Shown here in pieces: positions 1-6,530 of a DNA stretch of 10,418 nt. The notes under the pieces are model-generated. The model was not told the origin of the DNA. It worked only from the letters and a program-made list of their open reading frames with translations, and searched no databases. Position 1 is the stretch's first letter, and each line of letters opens with the position of its first letter. Both the position numbers and the translations under genes were made by a program. This DNA is from an uncultured Bacilli bacterium (GTDB taxonomy: Bacteria; Bacillota_I; Bacilli_A; RF39; UBA660): assembly GCA_947624475.1 (NCBI GenBank), contig CANQKK010000018.1, positions 1-10,418 of the forward strand, in the 5' to 3' direction.

Positions 1-2
1 AC

Positions 3-50
3 CATGCAATAAAAAGAATTTTTAATGGAGAAGAATTATTTTCAAATTAA
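3..50 (+). CDS. C-terminal tail of an upstream gene (partial)
   Basis: An open frame enters from the left edge and ends at TAA 48-50, giving the tail HAIKRIFNGEELFSN. The other two forward frames stop within the first 25 bases. A terminator-like hairpin begins four bases after this stop, which is what supports it being a real gene end. Too little is present to name the product. Confidence 0.4.
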   Translation, partial: HAIKRIFNGEELFSN

Positions 51-54
51 TTAA

Positions 55-87
55 AAGAGCAATTCAATATGAATCACTCTTCTTTTT
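55..87 (+). terminator. Rho-independent terminator after the upstream partial gene
   Basis: AAGAG (55-59) and ATTC (62-65) pair with GAAT (71-74) and CTCTT (77-81), with a small CA/CA internal mismatch and a five-base loop. The run CTTTTT follows at 82-87. The position just after the stop at 50 fits transcription ending before the next operon. Confidence 0.55.
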
Positions 88-96
88 AAGTGTTTA

Positions 97-143
97 AGTC
101 TGAATAGTTACCAAAATAATTGTAAAATACCTAAATTCAGACT
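97..143. repeat. 9-bp inverted repeat upstream of the first promoter
   Basis: AGTCTGAAT (97-105) and ATTCAGACT (135-143) are perfect inverted copies separated by 29 bases. The right arm ends nine bases before the -35 box at 153. There is no T-run after it, so it does not look like a terminator. It could be a regulator site or a relic of an integration boundary; neither is shown. Confidence 0.5.
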
Positions 144-152
144 AAAAAAGAC

Positions 153-181
153 TTGTACTATAAAAAAAAAAGATTTATAAT
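153..181 (+). promoter_or_regulatory. Promoter for the 220-1227 operon
   Basis: TTGTAC (153-158), a 17-base spacer containing a long A-run, then a perfect TATAAT (176-181). Transcription would start near 188, about 20 bases before the AGGAGG ribosome site at 208-213. This is one of the best sigma-A-type promoters in the window. Confidence 0.7.
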
Positions 182-219
182 ATATTTATAAGAAAATAAA
201 TATACACAGGAGGAAAAAT

Positions 220-900
220 ATGGGATACTATGCAAAAGATCGCTCTTATGTCCGTGAAGATCGAGACTATTATATTTCTAATGAAGATTATCAAAGAGAT
301 CAAAATCAAAAAGAAATAAAAAAATGGCAAGAAGAATATGATAGAAAGAATAAAGAGGCATTTGCAAGAGAAGAAGAATATCTAAGAAGCTTAACCCCTC
401 AGGAAAGACAAGAATATTATCGAAAGAAAAAAGAAACAGCAGAACGAGAAGCTTATGAAGCCGCTTGTCGAATAAATCGAGAAAAACGACAGAAAGAAAA
501 CGAACGAATTGATGCTAGACTTGCAGAAGAACAGCGAAGAAGGTCAGTATTGCAAAAAATGGAAGAAGATAAATATAATCAGGAAAAACAAGCTGCCGCT
601 GCTGCCGTTGCCCAAAAAGAGGCACAAAGTAATTCGTTAGGTTTCAGTTTAAGAAATCCTAAAACATTAAGCGATAGACGTGCACGCGCTAATTACTGGG
701 CTCAAAGTTCATTATGGCGAGGCGTTAAGGATCGAATTACAGGGAAGCATAAAAAATTTAATAAATTATGGAAAGATTTTAGTAATACAAATGATGTTGA
801 AGAGCAAAGAATAATCGTAGAACAAATGGAAAAACTATATCCGACTACCGAAAAGATGCTCGATAAAGAAGAAGAAAGATTAGCAAAAGGAAAAAGATAG
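220..900 (+). CDS. Unknown highly charged helical/coiled-coil protein
   Basis: Not recognised. The 226-residue product has no signal peptide or membrane segment. Residues 1-30 are rich in Tyr, Asp and Arg. About 30-130 is an almost continuous Glu/Lys/Arg/Gln-rich stretch expected to form a long helix or coiled coil. Residues 123-130 are an Ala-rich patch (AAAAAV). From about 140 to 215 the composition becomes more ordinary (RARANYW, SSLWRGVKDR, KLWKDF), suggesting a small helical C-terminal domain. The start is secure: AGGAGG at 208-213, seven bases before ATG. It is the first gene of a probable operon with 904-1227, only three bases downstream. About half of its Arg codons are CGN (mainly CGA), whereas the genes to the right use almost only AGA/AGG, so it may be acquired. 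A role in binding nucleic acid or scaffolding is possible but not shown. Confidence 0.75.
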   Translation: MGYYAKDRSYVREDRDYYISNEDYQRDQNQKEIKKWQEEYDRKNKEAFAREEEYLRSLTPQERQEYYRKKKETAEREAYEAACRINREKRQKENERIDARLAEEQRRRSVLQKMEEDKYNQEKQAAAAAVAQKEAQSNSLGFSLRNPKTLSDRRARANYWAQSSLWRGVKDRITGKHKKFNKLWKDFSNTNDVEEQRIIVEQMEKLYPTTEKMLDKEEERLAKGKR

Positions 901-903
901 CGT

Positions 904-1227
904 ATGAATCAAGAAAATAACATTTTATCAGACGAGGAAAAAGCAAATTATTTCAATGATTTTATTGAAATTTACAAAGAGAACACATTAGAAGAAAAAC
1001 AAAAGAAGATTACTGATGAACTAAAAGAAATGATTGCAGTAATTCAAAAAATATCTTCGGACAATCAATTAAATTTATCTACGATAGTTAATAGAGAAAT
1101 TGTCGATGTCAACAAAGAAAATTATACACAAGATGATTTCGCTGAAGCCGTCTACGTTTATTTGCAAATGTTTAAAGAAAATCTAGCTGTACTTTTAGAA
1201 TATTATACAAGAGATGAATATGAGTAA
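904..1227 (+). CDS. Unknown small acidic helical protein
   Basis: Not recognised. The 107-residue product is acidic, Lys/Glu/Asn-rich, with no membrane segment or Cys. It looks all-helical: about residues 10-55 and 77-103 are amphipathic, ending YVYLQMFKENLAVLLEYY. The ATG lies three bases after the previous stop, with a purine-rich AAAGGA inside the end of gene 1 serving as ribosome site, so the two are probably cotranscribed and perhaps translationally coupled. The basic, helical first protein and acidic second protein could be partners, which is inference from charge and spacing only. No promoter is seen between them. Confidence 0.7.
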   Translation: MNQENNILSDEEKANYFNDFIEIYKENTLEEKQKKITDELKEMIAVIQKISSDNQLNLSTIVNREIVDVNKENYTQDDFAEAVYVYLQMFKENLAVLLEYYTRDEYE

Positions 1228-1279
1228 TATGTTATATTATGGTGATTATCAGGTATTTGCAATTCATATAAAAAAATAA
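1220..1279 (+). pseudogene. Tiny overlapping ORF, possible gene remnant
   Basis: An ATG inside the end of the preceding gene (8-base overlap) opens a 19-codon frame, MSNMLYYGDYQVFAIHIKK, ended by TAA at 1277-1279. The short overlap is typical of the start of a coupled third operon gene, but the frame closes at once inside an A/T hairpin. It may be the head of a decayed gene, a real microprotein, or chance. Codon choice alone cannot decide. Confidence 0.2.
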
Positions 1280-1309
1280 ATTAAGATACAATTTTTAATT
1301 TACTTTTTT
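1271..1309. terminator. A/T-rich hairpin, probable terminator of the 220-1227 operon
   Basis: The left arm AAAAAATAAATTAA (1271-1284) pairs with TTAATTTACTTTTTT (1295-1309), with one bulged C and a ten-base loop. The right arm ends in six T. The stem has no G-C pair, so it is weaker than the other terminators here. It lies directly before the next gene's start region and could act on either strand. Confidence 0.45.
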
Positions 1310-1334
1310 ATATAGTGAATACAAGGAATTAAGT

Positions 1335-1640
1335 GTGTCAATAGTTTTTGATAATGTCTTTAAAGTTATTAGTGAATTTGGTGATGAGGAAAAAGAAGAT
1401 TTTGAACTATGTAAAAAAGCAATAATTTTAAGAGTAATAGTTAGAAAAGATAACTTGAGTAGTTACGTATCGGCAATTATGCAGAACTATATAGATTTTA
1501 ATTATCCTTATGACGATACGATGGAATTTTTAAATAGTTTAAATTATGATGATTATAAGAAAATGATCAGAGATATAGACTTTACTAATTATAGTGTTTT
1601 GAGTGTTAAAAGTGAAAATAAGCAACAAAAAAATGCCTGA
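1335..1640 (+). CDS. Unknown small acidic protein with GTG start
   Basis: Not recognised. The product is 101 residues, acidic, and has no membrane segment. The first half looks globular (VFKVISEFGDEEKEDFELCKKAII), followed by a Tyr/Asp/Asn-rich part (YIDFNYPYDDTMEFLNSLNY). The start is a GTG at 1335, placed seven bases after AAGGAA (1323-1328). There is no in-frame ATG between the upstream stop (1296-1298) and this GTG, so a non-ATG start is the only option unless the frame is not a gene. A possible -10 box TATAGT (1311-1316) lacks a clear -35 box. The stop codon TGA falls in the loop of a strong terminator. The size resembles small accessory or immunity-type proteins, but no function can be assigned. 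Confidence 0.6.
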   Translation: MSIVFDNVFKVISEFGDEEKEDFELCKKAIILRVIVRKDNLSSYVSAIMQNYIDFNYPYDDTMEFLNSLNYDDYKKMIRDIDFTNYSVLSVKSENKQQKNA

Positions 1641-1652
1641 GATGGCATTTTT
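1629..1652. terminator. Bidirectional terminator between convergent genes
   Basis: AAAAATGCC (1629-1637) and GGCATTTTT (1644-1652) form a perfect nine-pair stem with a six-base loop TGAGAT. Runs of T follow on both strands (the minus strand reads TTTTTTTGTTGC). The stop of the plus-strand gene (TGA 1638-1640) lies in the loop, and the minus-strand gene ends six bases away at 1658, so one hairpin serves both. Confidence 0.85.
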
Positions 1653-1657
1653 ATATT

Positions 1658-2284
1658 TTAACCTTTATTGTCTGGTCTTCTAACTTTAGATATACCTTGT
1701 TTTTTTTCGGAATAATTTATCACTGCTTCTCTAAAAGTATCTTCAGGATACCAAGCTACATCTCTATTTTTTTGTAAAATTGAAGGTGATAACTTTAAAG
1801 TAATATCTTCAACATCTATGTCGATGGGAATTAGATAAAAACCCCATAATTTTTTGATCTGACCGCTGGTATGACCGAATAATTCCAATATTTCTTCTTT
1901 AGTATGTGGCTTTGTTACTCCCTCATATGTGAACTTTCCATAATTATCAGATATCTTGAAGCAAACACCGTTTCCAGTTATTTCCATTATTTTTTTTCTA
2001 GTTTCAATGAAAATTTCGTTAATGTGCCATGAATCAAAAAATAATTTGACATTTATTTCATCAAGATTACTTCCCGTAAGTTTTGCAAGTTCTTCTAATA
2101 AATAACCTAATCTTACAGGAATAGTAAGACTTTTTGCTTGTTCTAATTTGCTTTCTAATATTTCTATCTTTGCTGTTGTATTTTTGTAATGCTCGTAGTG
2201 CTTTTTTTGTTTTGCTAATAGCAAAGACCTTGTGTTTTTCATTTGTTCGATTTCATCTAATAATTTTTGAATATTTTTTTCCAT
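1658..2284 (-). CDS. Unknown protein with N-terminal coiled coil
   Basis: Not recognised. The 208-residue product has no signal peptide or membrane span. Residues 1-52 are heptad-like and charged (LLDEIEQM, LLLAKQKKHYEHY, IEILESKLEQAK), so probably a coiled coil. About 56-208 looks like a compact mixed alpha/beta domain with KLFFDSWHINEIFIE, VCFKISDNYGKFTYEG, LWGFYLIPIDIDVEDITL and a basic tail KVRRPDNKG. The start is well supported: on the minus strand AAGGGAGA (2298-2291) lies seven bases before ATG. It is a single-gene unit with its own promoter, divergent from the ABC operon and convergent with 1335-1640. A cytoplasmic, oligomerising protein is the most that can be inferred. Confidence 0.75.
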   Translation of the reverse strand: MEKNIQKLLDEIEQMKNTRSLLLAKQKKHYEHYKNTTAKIEILESKLEQAKSLTIPVRLGYLLEELAKLTGSNLDEINVKLFFDSWHINEIFIETRKKIMEITGNGVCFKISDNYGKFTYEGVTKPHTKEEILELFGHTSGQIKKLWGFYLIPIDIDVEDITLKLSPSILQKNRDVAWYPEDTFREAVINYSEKKQGISKVRRPDNKG

Positions 2285-2325
2285 AATCTTTCTCCCTTAT
2301 AGGTAATTATTATAGTAAAATAGTG

Positions 2326-2354
2326 ATTTAATGTATATATAAAAAAATTGTCAA
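2326..2354 (-). promoter_or_regulatory. Minus-strand promoter for the 1658-2284 gene
   Basis: On the minus strand, a perfect TTGACA (plus 2349-2354) is followed by a 17-base spacer and TTAAAT (plus 2326-2331). It faces away from the ABC operon promoter, and the two -35 boxes are separated by only 12 bases. Confidence 0.55.
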
Positions 2355-2366
2355 TATAAAAAGATG

Positions 2367-2395
2367 TTGACAAATAGAAAAAGGTATAGTATGAT
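2367..2395 (+). promoter_or_regulatory. Promoter of the ABC transporter/GntR operon
   Basis: A perfect TTGACA (2367-2372), a 17-base spacer and TATGAT (2390-2395). The start of transcription would be near 2402, inside the palindrome that follows. The leader of about 50 bases is longer than for most genes here, leaving room for the operator. Confidence 0.75.
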
Positions 2396-2399
2396 TTAA

Positions 2400-2422
2400 T
2401 TGTACTAGTACAAATAGTACAA
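2400..2422. promoter_or_regulatory. Candidate operator for the GntR/YtrA-type repressor
   Basis: TTGTACTAGTACAA (2400-2413) is a perfect 14-base palindrome. A third half-site TAGTACAA (2415-2422) repeats the right half (2406-2413) nine bases on. It covers the expected transcription start, where a bound dimer would block RNA polymerase. The operon's last gene encodes a GntR-family regulator, and such regulators commonly repress their own ABC operon through a palindrome at the promoter. Assignment to that regulator is inference. Confidence 0.7.
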
Positions 2423-2452
2423 TAATATAATATAAAAGGAGGAGAAAAAAGA

Positions 2453-3349
2453 ATGATAAAAATTGATAAGTTATCAAAAAAGTTTGATAAAGAGAATGTT
2501 CTTAATAATCTTACTTTTAATATTCGCGATAATTCTATTTATGGTTTAGTTGGAGCAAATGGAGCGGGTAAGAGTACACTTCTTAGGATTATTATGGGAA
2601 TATTTGAGCACGATAGTGGAAATATTACAGTGGATGATGAAATTGTATCTAATAATATAAAGTTGAAACAGAAGATGGTCTTTATACCGGATGATTTGTT
2701 TTTCTATCCGGGATATACTCTTTTGGATATGGGAAAATATTATCAATCTTTGTATGATGGCTTCGATATGAATTACTTTATGGAACTTACAAAGGTATTT
2801 AATCTTGATACTAAGAAGAAGATTAGTACTTTTTCAAAGGGTATGAAAAGGCAGTGCGCGCTCATATGTGCAATAGCTACAAACTGTGATTATATGTTTT
2901 TTGATGAGACTTTCGATGGTCTTGATCCGGTAATTAGAAATACGATGAAAAAAATATTGATTAAGCAGATGAATAAGAAGAGAACTACAATTGTCATGAC
3001 CAGTCATAATCTTAGAGAACTAGAGGATATATGTGATAATTTGGGTCTGTTATATCAGGGGGGAATTCTTTTTGAAAGTGAAATAGATACGATTAAGACT
3101 AATATGTTTAAGGTACAAATTTCTCTTAAGGGAGAATTTGATAGAGATAACTTCAAGGACTTTGATTTAATTAGTTTTAAAAAACAGGGTAGTGTTGCTA
3201 CTTTAATTATTAAAGATGAAGAGGGTAAGAGTAAGAAAAAATTAGAGAAAATGAAACCGGTTATTTTGGATTTTTTGAATCTTACTTTAGAAGAAGTATT
3301 TATTTATGAAATGGAGGCTTTAGGATATGAGTTTAACAAGTTTATTTAA
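2453..3349 (+). CDS. ABC transporter ATP-binding protein (YtrB-like)
   Basis: Cytoplasmic ATPase that would power the permease encoded next. The 298-residue product has Walker A GANGAGKST at residues 34-42, an ABC signature read as FSKGM at 127-131 in place of LSGGQ, Walker B YMFFDE at 147-152, D-loop GLDP at 156-159 and the switch His at 185 (TSHN). The usual Q-loop Gln seems replaced in FIPDD (77-81), which is tolerated in this exporter subfamily. Residues from about 215 form a beta-rich C-terminal extension, as in single-domain ABC exporter ATPases of 290-310 residues. AAGGAGGAG at 2436-2444 sets the start. The gene overlaps the permease start by 23 bases and ends the set with a GntR regulator, the layout of YtrA-regulated transporters in Bacillota that often respond to cell-wall-active peptides. 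The substrate is unknown. Confidence 0.9.
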   Translation: MIKIDKLSKKFDKENVLNNLTFNIRDNSIYGLVGANGAGKSTLLRIIMGIFEHDSGNITVDDEIVSNNIKLKQKMVFIPDDLFFYPGYTLLDMGKYYQSLYDGFDMNYFMELTKVFNLDTKKKISTFSKGMKRQCALICAIATNCDYMFFDETFDGLDPVIRNTMKKILIKQMNKKRTTIVMTSHNLRELEDICDNLGLLYQGGILFESEIDTIKTNMFKVQISLKGEFDRDNFKDFDLISFKKQGSVATLIIKDEEGKSKKKLEKMKPVILDFLNLTLEEVFIYEMEALGYEFNKFI

Positions 3350-5330
3350 TTTTAAATATCTTAAAGAGAATATTAAAAAATCGAAAGCTATTATTCTGCT
3401 ATGTATCTTTTTGGTTCCTGTTATTAATGTTATATGTTATTTGATGAAGACAGATAATGGAGAATCTTTTGTACCATCGATGTTTGAAGTGTCGATGTTA
3501 TCGTCTTTGGGTATGTATGTTATTCCGCTTATAATTTCTATTACTTTGTTTGGTTTTGTCTATAAGAGGAAATCTTCGGATTTTGTTATGTCGTTTCCGG
3601 TTACAAAAAAGCAAATATTTTTATCTAACACTTTGGGTGGAATTTTAATAATTGTTATTATGAATCTTTTGAATCTTGTTTTGATTTTAATATCTAGTAT
3701 ATTTATTACTAATGTTTTTATGAATTATAGAATGTTATTTGATACTTTTTTAATTTGGACAATAAGTTATATTTTTGTCTTTATGGGTACTAATATTGCT
3801 GTATCACTTTCTGCTAATAAGATTACGACAGTAGTTGTTACTTTACTTGTTCTCTTTTTAGTACCTTTTGTTCATACTTTTATTTTCTTTGATTCTTTTA
3901 GGGGGAATACTCCTACGATTTATACGAAGTGTGAAAGTGAGGAGTGTAAACCTAGGATTTATGAATGTAATGATGATAAACGATGTGAGAAAAATTTAGA
4001 AAATAATATTTATATGTATAATTCGTATATCGATGCTATGGATACTGATTATACGATTCCTTACTATCTAATAGTAAGTGATTTTGCTGGAATAGATAAT
4101 TATACTTATGATACTTCTTCGGTACTTCTCAAAATGGTATTTATAAGTATCTTATATGTAATAATGGGAATAATTTTATTTGATAGGAAGAAGTTTGAGA
4201 TTGTTGGAACTTCGTTTAAGAGTGAGAGAGTACATATATTTGTGAGAAGTTTGACGTTATTTCCTATTTTATGTATCTGTTATGTTATTATCAAGCATAT
4301 CGATAATTATTTTATTACTTATCTACTTTTATTTGTACTTGTCTTTGCGTATATTATTATCTATGACCTCGTTACGAGAAAGAAAATAGTAAATGTTTTT
4401 AAGTCTCTTGCTTCACTTATAATTATGGGAATAATTGTCGTGTTTATCGGAGAAATTTCTGATGTGTCTAAAAATGAAGCAGTTATATTAGATGTTAAGG
4501 ATATTAATAAACTTACTATCTTAGAAGATATGATGGAGGGAAGTACTTATAATAAAGATATTATTAATTATGTTATGTCGATTGGAATGGAGACAGGTAA
4601 TAATAGTGAGTATATAAATGGTATCGATATGGAGGTTAAAGTTAAAAATAGAAATTATAAGTTTACGGTCATGTTTACAAAACAGCAATATGATAAGTTT
4701 ATGAATCTTCTAAAAAGTGATAGTACTTATGTTAAGACTTCTAAAATTAATAGTACCGATGGGGTATTTGCTATAAAATTAGGGAATAATCTTTATATTA
4801 CTAGTAGTAGTCCTCTATATAAAGAGATTGTAAGTAGGTATCCTAAAAGTGGTGAATTTAATATGGGTAAACTTGATACAGATAGTAGTATCTTTGATGT
4901 TGAACTTTGTCTTTATGATGATTTTTCTGTGAAACATACTTTGTTTAATGTACAAAATGATAAGGAACTTATGGAAAAATTTGTTAATTATCATAATGAA
5001 CTTATGGAAAAAGCACTTACAGAGGATAATTTTAGGATAGATTTATTCTATGTTAATACGGGGTCTAATGATATCTACTATCAGTATAAATATGCTGGGG
5101 AAATATATGATTTTATTAAGAAGAATATTAAAGAGAAAGTTAATGTGAGTGAGCCTTTTGCTTATATTAGTCTAAATTATACTAGTGATTTATCACATTA
5201 TAAAACTGCTGTATTTGTAACTAATAGGGTAGATGAGCTTAAAGAAATTCTTAAGAAGTTTGATTATGAAGATGAGACGTTTTATCAAAATTATAGGGCT
5301 TATTCGGCCGATACGGATCAGGTGATGTAA
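3327..5330 (+). CDS. ABC transporter permease with large extracytoplasmic C-terminal domain
   Basis: Membrane partner of the preceding ATPase. The 667-residue product has nine likely membrane segments near 20-40, 58-78, 98-127, 139-160, 166-188, 265-285, 305-322, 328-348 and 358-375. Positive residues in loops 79-97 (KRKSSDFVMSFPVTKKQ, typical of the ATPase-contacting loop), 286-302 and 350-358 place these inside. That puts loop 189-264 and everything after 376 outside. The outer loop has four Cys at 201, 206, 213 and 219 (spacing 4, 6, 5), perhaps two disulfides. Residues 380-667 contain no membrane span and look like a soluble alpha/beta domain, roughly 290 residues. The start is set by GGAGG at 3313-3317 inside the ATPase gene. 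The closest known type is the YtrC/YtrD-like exporter permease; drug or peptide export or sensing is inference. Confidence 0.82.
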   Translation: MSLTSLFNFKYLKENIKKSKAIILLCIFLVPVINVICYLMKTDNGESFVPSMFEVSMLSSLGMYVIPLIISITLFGFVYKRKSSDFVMSFPVTKKQIFLSNTLGGILIIVIMNLLNLVLILISSIFITNVFMNYRMLFDTFLIWTISYIFVFMGTNIAVSLSANKITTVVVTLLVLFLVPFVHTFIFFDSFRGNTPTIYTKCESEECKPRIYECNDDKRCEKNLENNIYMYNSYIDAMDTDYTIPYYLIVSDFAGIDNYTYDTSSVLLKMVFISILYVIMGIILFDRKKFEIVGTSFKSERVHIFVRSLTLFPILCICYVIIKHIDNYFITYLLLFVLVFAYIIIYDLVTRKKIVNVFKSLASLIIMGIIVVFIGEISDVSKNEAVILDVKDINKLTILEDMMEGSTYNKDIINYVMSIGMETGNNSEYINGIDMEVKVKNRNYKFTVMFTKQQYDKFMNLLKSDSTYVKTSKINSTDGVFAIKLGNNLYITSSSPLYKEIVSRYPKSGEFNMGKLDTDSSIFDVELCLYDDFSVKHTLFNVQNDKELMEKFVNYHNELMEKALTEDNFRIDLFYVNTGSNDIYYQYKYAGEIYDFIKKNIKEKVNVSEPFAYISLNYTSDLSHYKTAVFVTNRVDELKEILKKFDYEDETFYQNYRAYSADTDQVM

Positions 5331-5332
5331 TT

Positions 5333-5698
5333 ATGAGTTATCCACTTATTAATTTAGATTATCAAAGTAGAATACCAATATATCAGCAAATTGTAAATAA
5401 TATCGAGAAATATGTAGCATTTGGGATATTAAAAGAAAAAGAGCAGATTCCTTCGATTAGAGATATGGCATCTAGTTTGGGAGTTAATCCGAATACAGTA
5501 AAAAAAGCTTATGATATATTGGAGAGTAAATCGGTTATTAGAACGGTTAGTACAAAGGGAACTTTTATATCTGATGATATTTTGAAAACTACTAAAATGA
5601 AAGTAGATAAGGAGATCGAAATAATTAGAGAAAAGATAAATGATCTTGTTAAGATGGGAATAAGTGTCGATGAAGTGATAGAGAGAATTAAAAAATAA
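5333..5698 (+). CDS. GntR-family transcriptional regulator, YtrA subfamily
   Basis: Dimeric DNA-binding repressor expected to control its own operon. The 121-residue product begins with the family's PIYQQIV segment (15-21), then a winged helix: IPSIRDMASSLGVNPNTVKKA (39-59) contains the helix-turn-helix, and TVSTKGTFIS (71-80) is the wing. About 84-121 is a short helical dimerisation tail (EIEIIREKINDLVKMG), without the large ligand-binding domain of FadR or HutC types. That length and tail define the YtrA type, which usually sits with ABC transporter genes. The ribosome site AGGTGAT lies inside the permease end and only two bases separate the genes, so translation is probably coupled. The likely target is the palindrome at 2400-2422. 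What signal releases it is not visible. Confidence 0.9.
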   Translation: MSYPLINLDYQSRIPIYQQIVNNIEKYVAFGILKEKEQIPSIRDMASSLGVNPNTVKKAYDILESKSVIRTVSTKGTFISDDILKTTKMKVDKEIEIIREKINDLVKMGISVDEVIERIKK

Positions 5699-5729
5699 AG
5701 AAGAGAATATTTTAAATCTTTTCTTTTTT
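5697..5729 (+). terminator. Terminator of the ABC/GntR operon
   Basis: AAAGAAGAGA (5697-5706) pairs with TCTTTTCTTT (5717-5726), with one G-T pair, around a ten-base loop; T continues to 5729. The left arm begins inside the regulator's TAA stop codon (5696-5698). The stem is A/T-rich, so its strength is moderate. Confidence 0.65.
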
Positions 5730-5757
5730 GATATTTGTAAAAAATATTATAAAAAAC

Positions 5758-5786
5758 TTTCTTTTTTTGAATGTTTATTATATAAT
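5758..5786 (+). promoter_or_regulatory. Probable promoter of the 5811-7536 operon
   Basis: A perfect TATAAT (5781-5786) has only a weak -35 match, TTTCTT (5758-5763), at 17 bases. Transcription would begin near 5793, directly before the ribosome site AAAGGTGG at 5795-5802, giving a leader of about 18 bases. The alternative pairing TTGAAT (5767-5772) with TATAGA (5790-5795) would start inside the ribosome site and is less likely. Confidence 0.4.
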
Positions 5787-5810
5787 TGTTATAGAAAGGT
5801 GGTTAGTTAA

Positions 5811-6512
5811 ATGGCAAAGTTTTGTAGTAATTGTGGAAAAGAAATAGATGAGAATGCTGATGTGTGTCTAAACTGCGGAGCATCATTAAATAAAAATAAT
5901 GTAAAAGTTAATAATAATACTGGAGGTAAGAAAAAAGGTCTTCCTATTTGGGCAATTGTTTTAATAGTAGTTGGAGCGGTTCTTGTTAGTTCGGTTGTTT
6001 TGGTTGCTGTTATAACTTTTGGTGAAATGAGAGATGTAGTTGATAGAGCAAAAGAAGAGGTTAGAGATAATTTTGATTTTGATAGTGGTGTTTTGACTGG
6101 TGATATTGGGGATTCTTTACGAGGAGATGATTTTAATGTTACTTTGATGGACGCTAGTATTTATGAGTCTCTAGGTGATGGAGATACTTTATATGAACCT
6201 AGTGCTGGCAATGTATTTTTAGTTGTTTTCTTTAAAATTAAAAATATTTCTGATGATGAGGTCAAACATATTTCACCTTCTTTTGCTTCGGGGTATGCTG
6301 ACTCTGAATTTGTACTTACCGATGATTTATATGAATATGATATAGAAGGTGTTAAGAGTTTAGATTTATCTCTTAAACCAAGAGAGTCTGGAGAGGGTTA
6401 TGTAATATTTGAAGTTAGTAAAGAGTGGAGAAAATTTGAAGTAAACTTTAAAGATTTTTATGATGACGATGATATGTTCATATTTACGATATATCAGAAT
6501 GATATTAGGTAA
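5811..6512 (+). CDS. Zinc-ribbon membrane protein with DUF4352-like extracytoplasmic domain
   Basis: The N-terminus carries a zinc ribbon, with Cys at 5, 8, 19 and 22 (FCSNCGKEI, VCLNCGASL), expected inside the cell. A Lys-rich linker (KKKG, about 40-43) precedes one membrane segment at about 46-70. The outer part, from about 101, is a beta-rich domain with FLVVFFKIKNISDDEV and a C-terminal KFEVNFKDF; its pattern of a long-term ligand-free immunoglobulin-like sandwich resembles DUF4352-type domains common in Bacillota membrane proteins. The family name is my reading of the pattern, not a search result. AAAGGTGG eight bases upstream sets the start. It leads an operon with a CvpA-family gene 18 bases downstream and thioredoxin. 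Its function is unknown; an envelope-associated sensor or assembly role is possible. Confidence 0.75.
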   Translation: MAKFCSNCGKEIDENADVCLNCGASLNKNNVKVNNNTGGKKKGLPIWAIVLIVVGAVLVSSVVLVAVITFGEMRDVVDRAKEEVRDNFDFDSGVLTGDIGDSLRGDDFNVTLMDASIYESLGDGDTLYEPSAGNVFLVVFFKIKNISDDEVKHISPSFASGYADSEFVLTDDLYEYDIEGVKSLDLSLKPRESGEGYVIFEVSKEWRKFEVNFKDFYDDDDMFIFTIYQNDIR

Positions 6513-6530
6513 ATAAAGGAGGCTTAAGTA

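Noticed and set aside
2546..2746. Minus-strand 66-codon ORF
   Set aside because: It lies wholly inside the ABC ATPase gene, opposite its Walker A region, and has no recognisable product; an antisense shadow.
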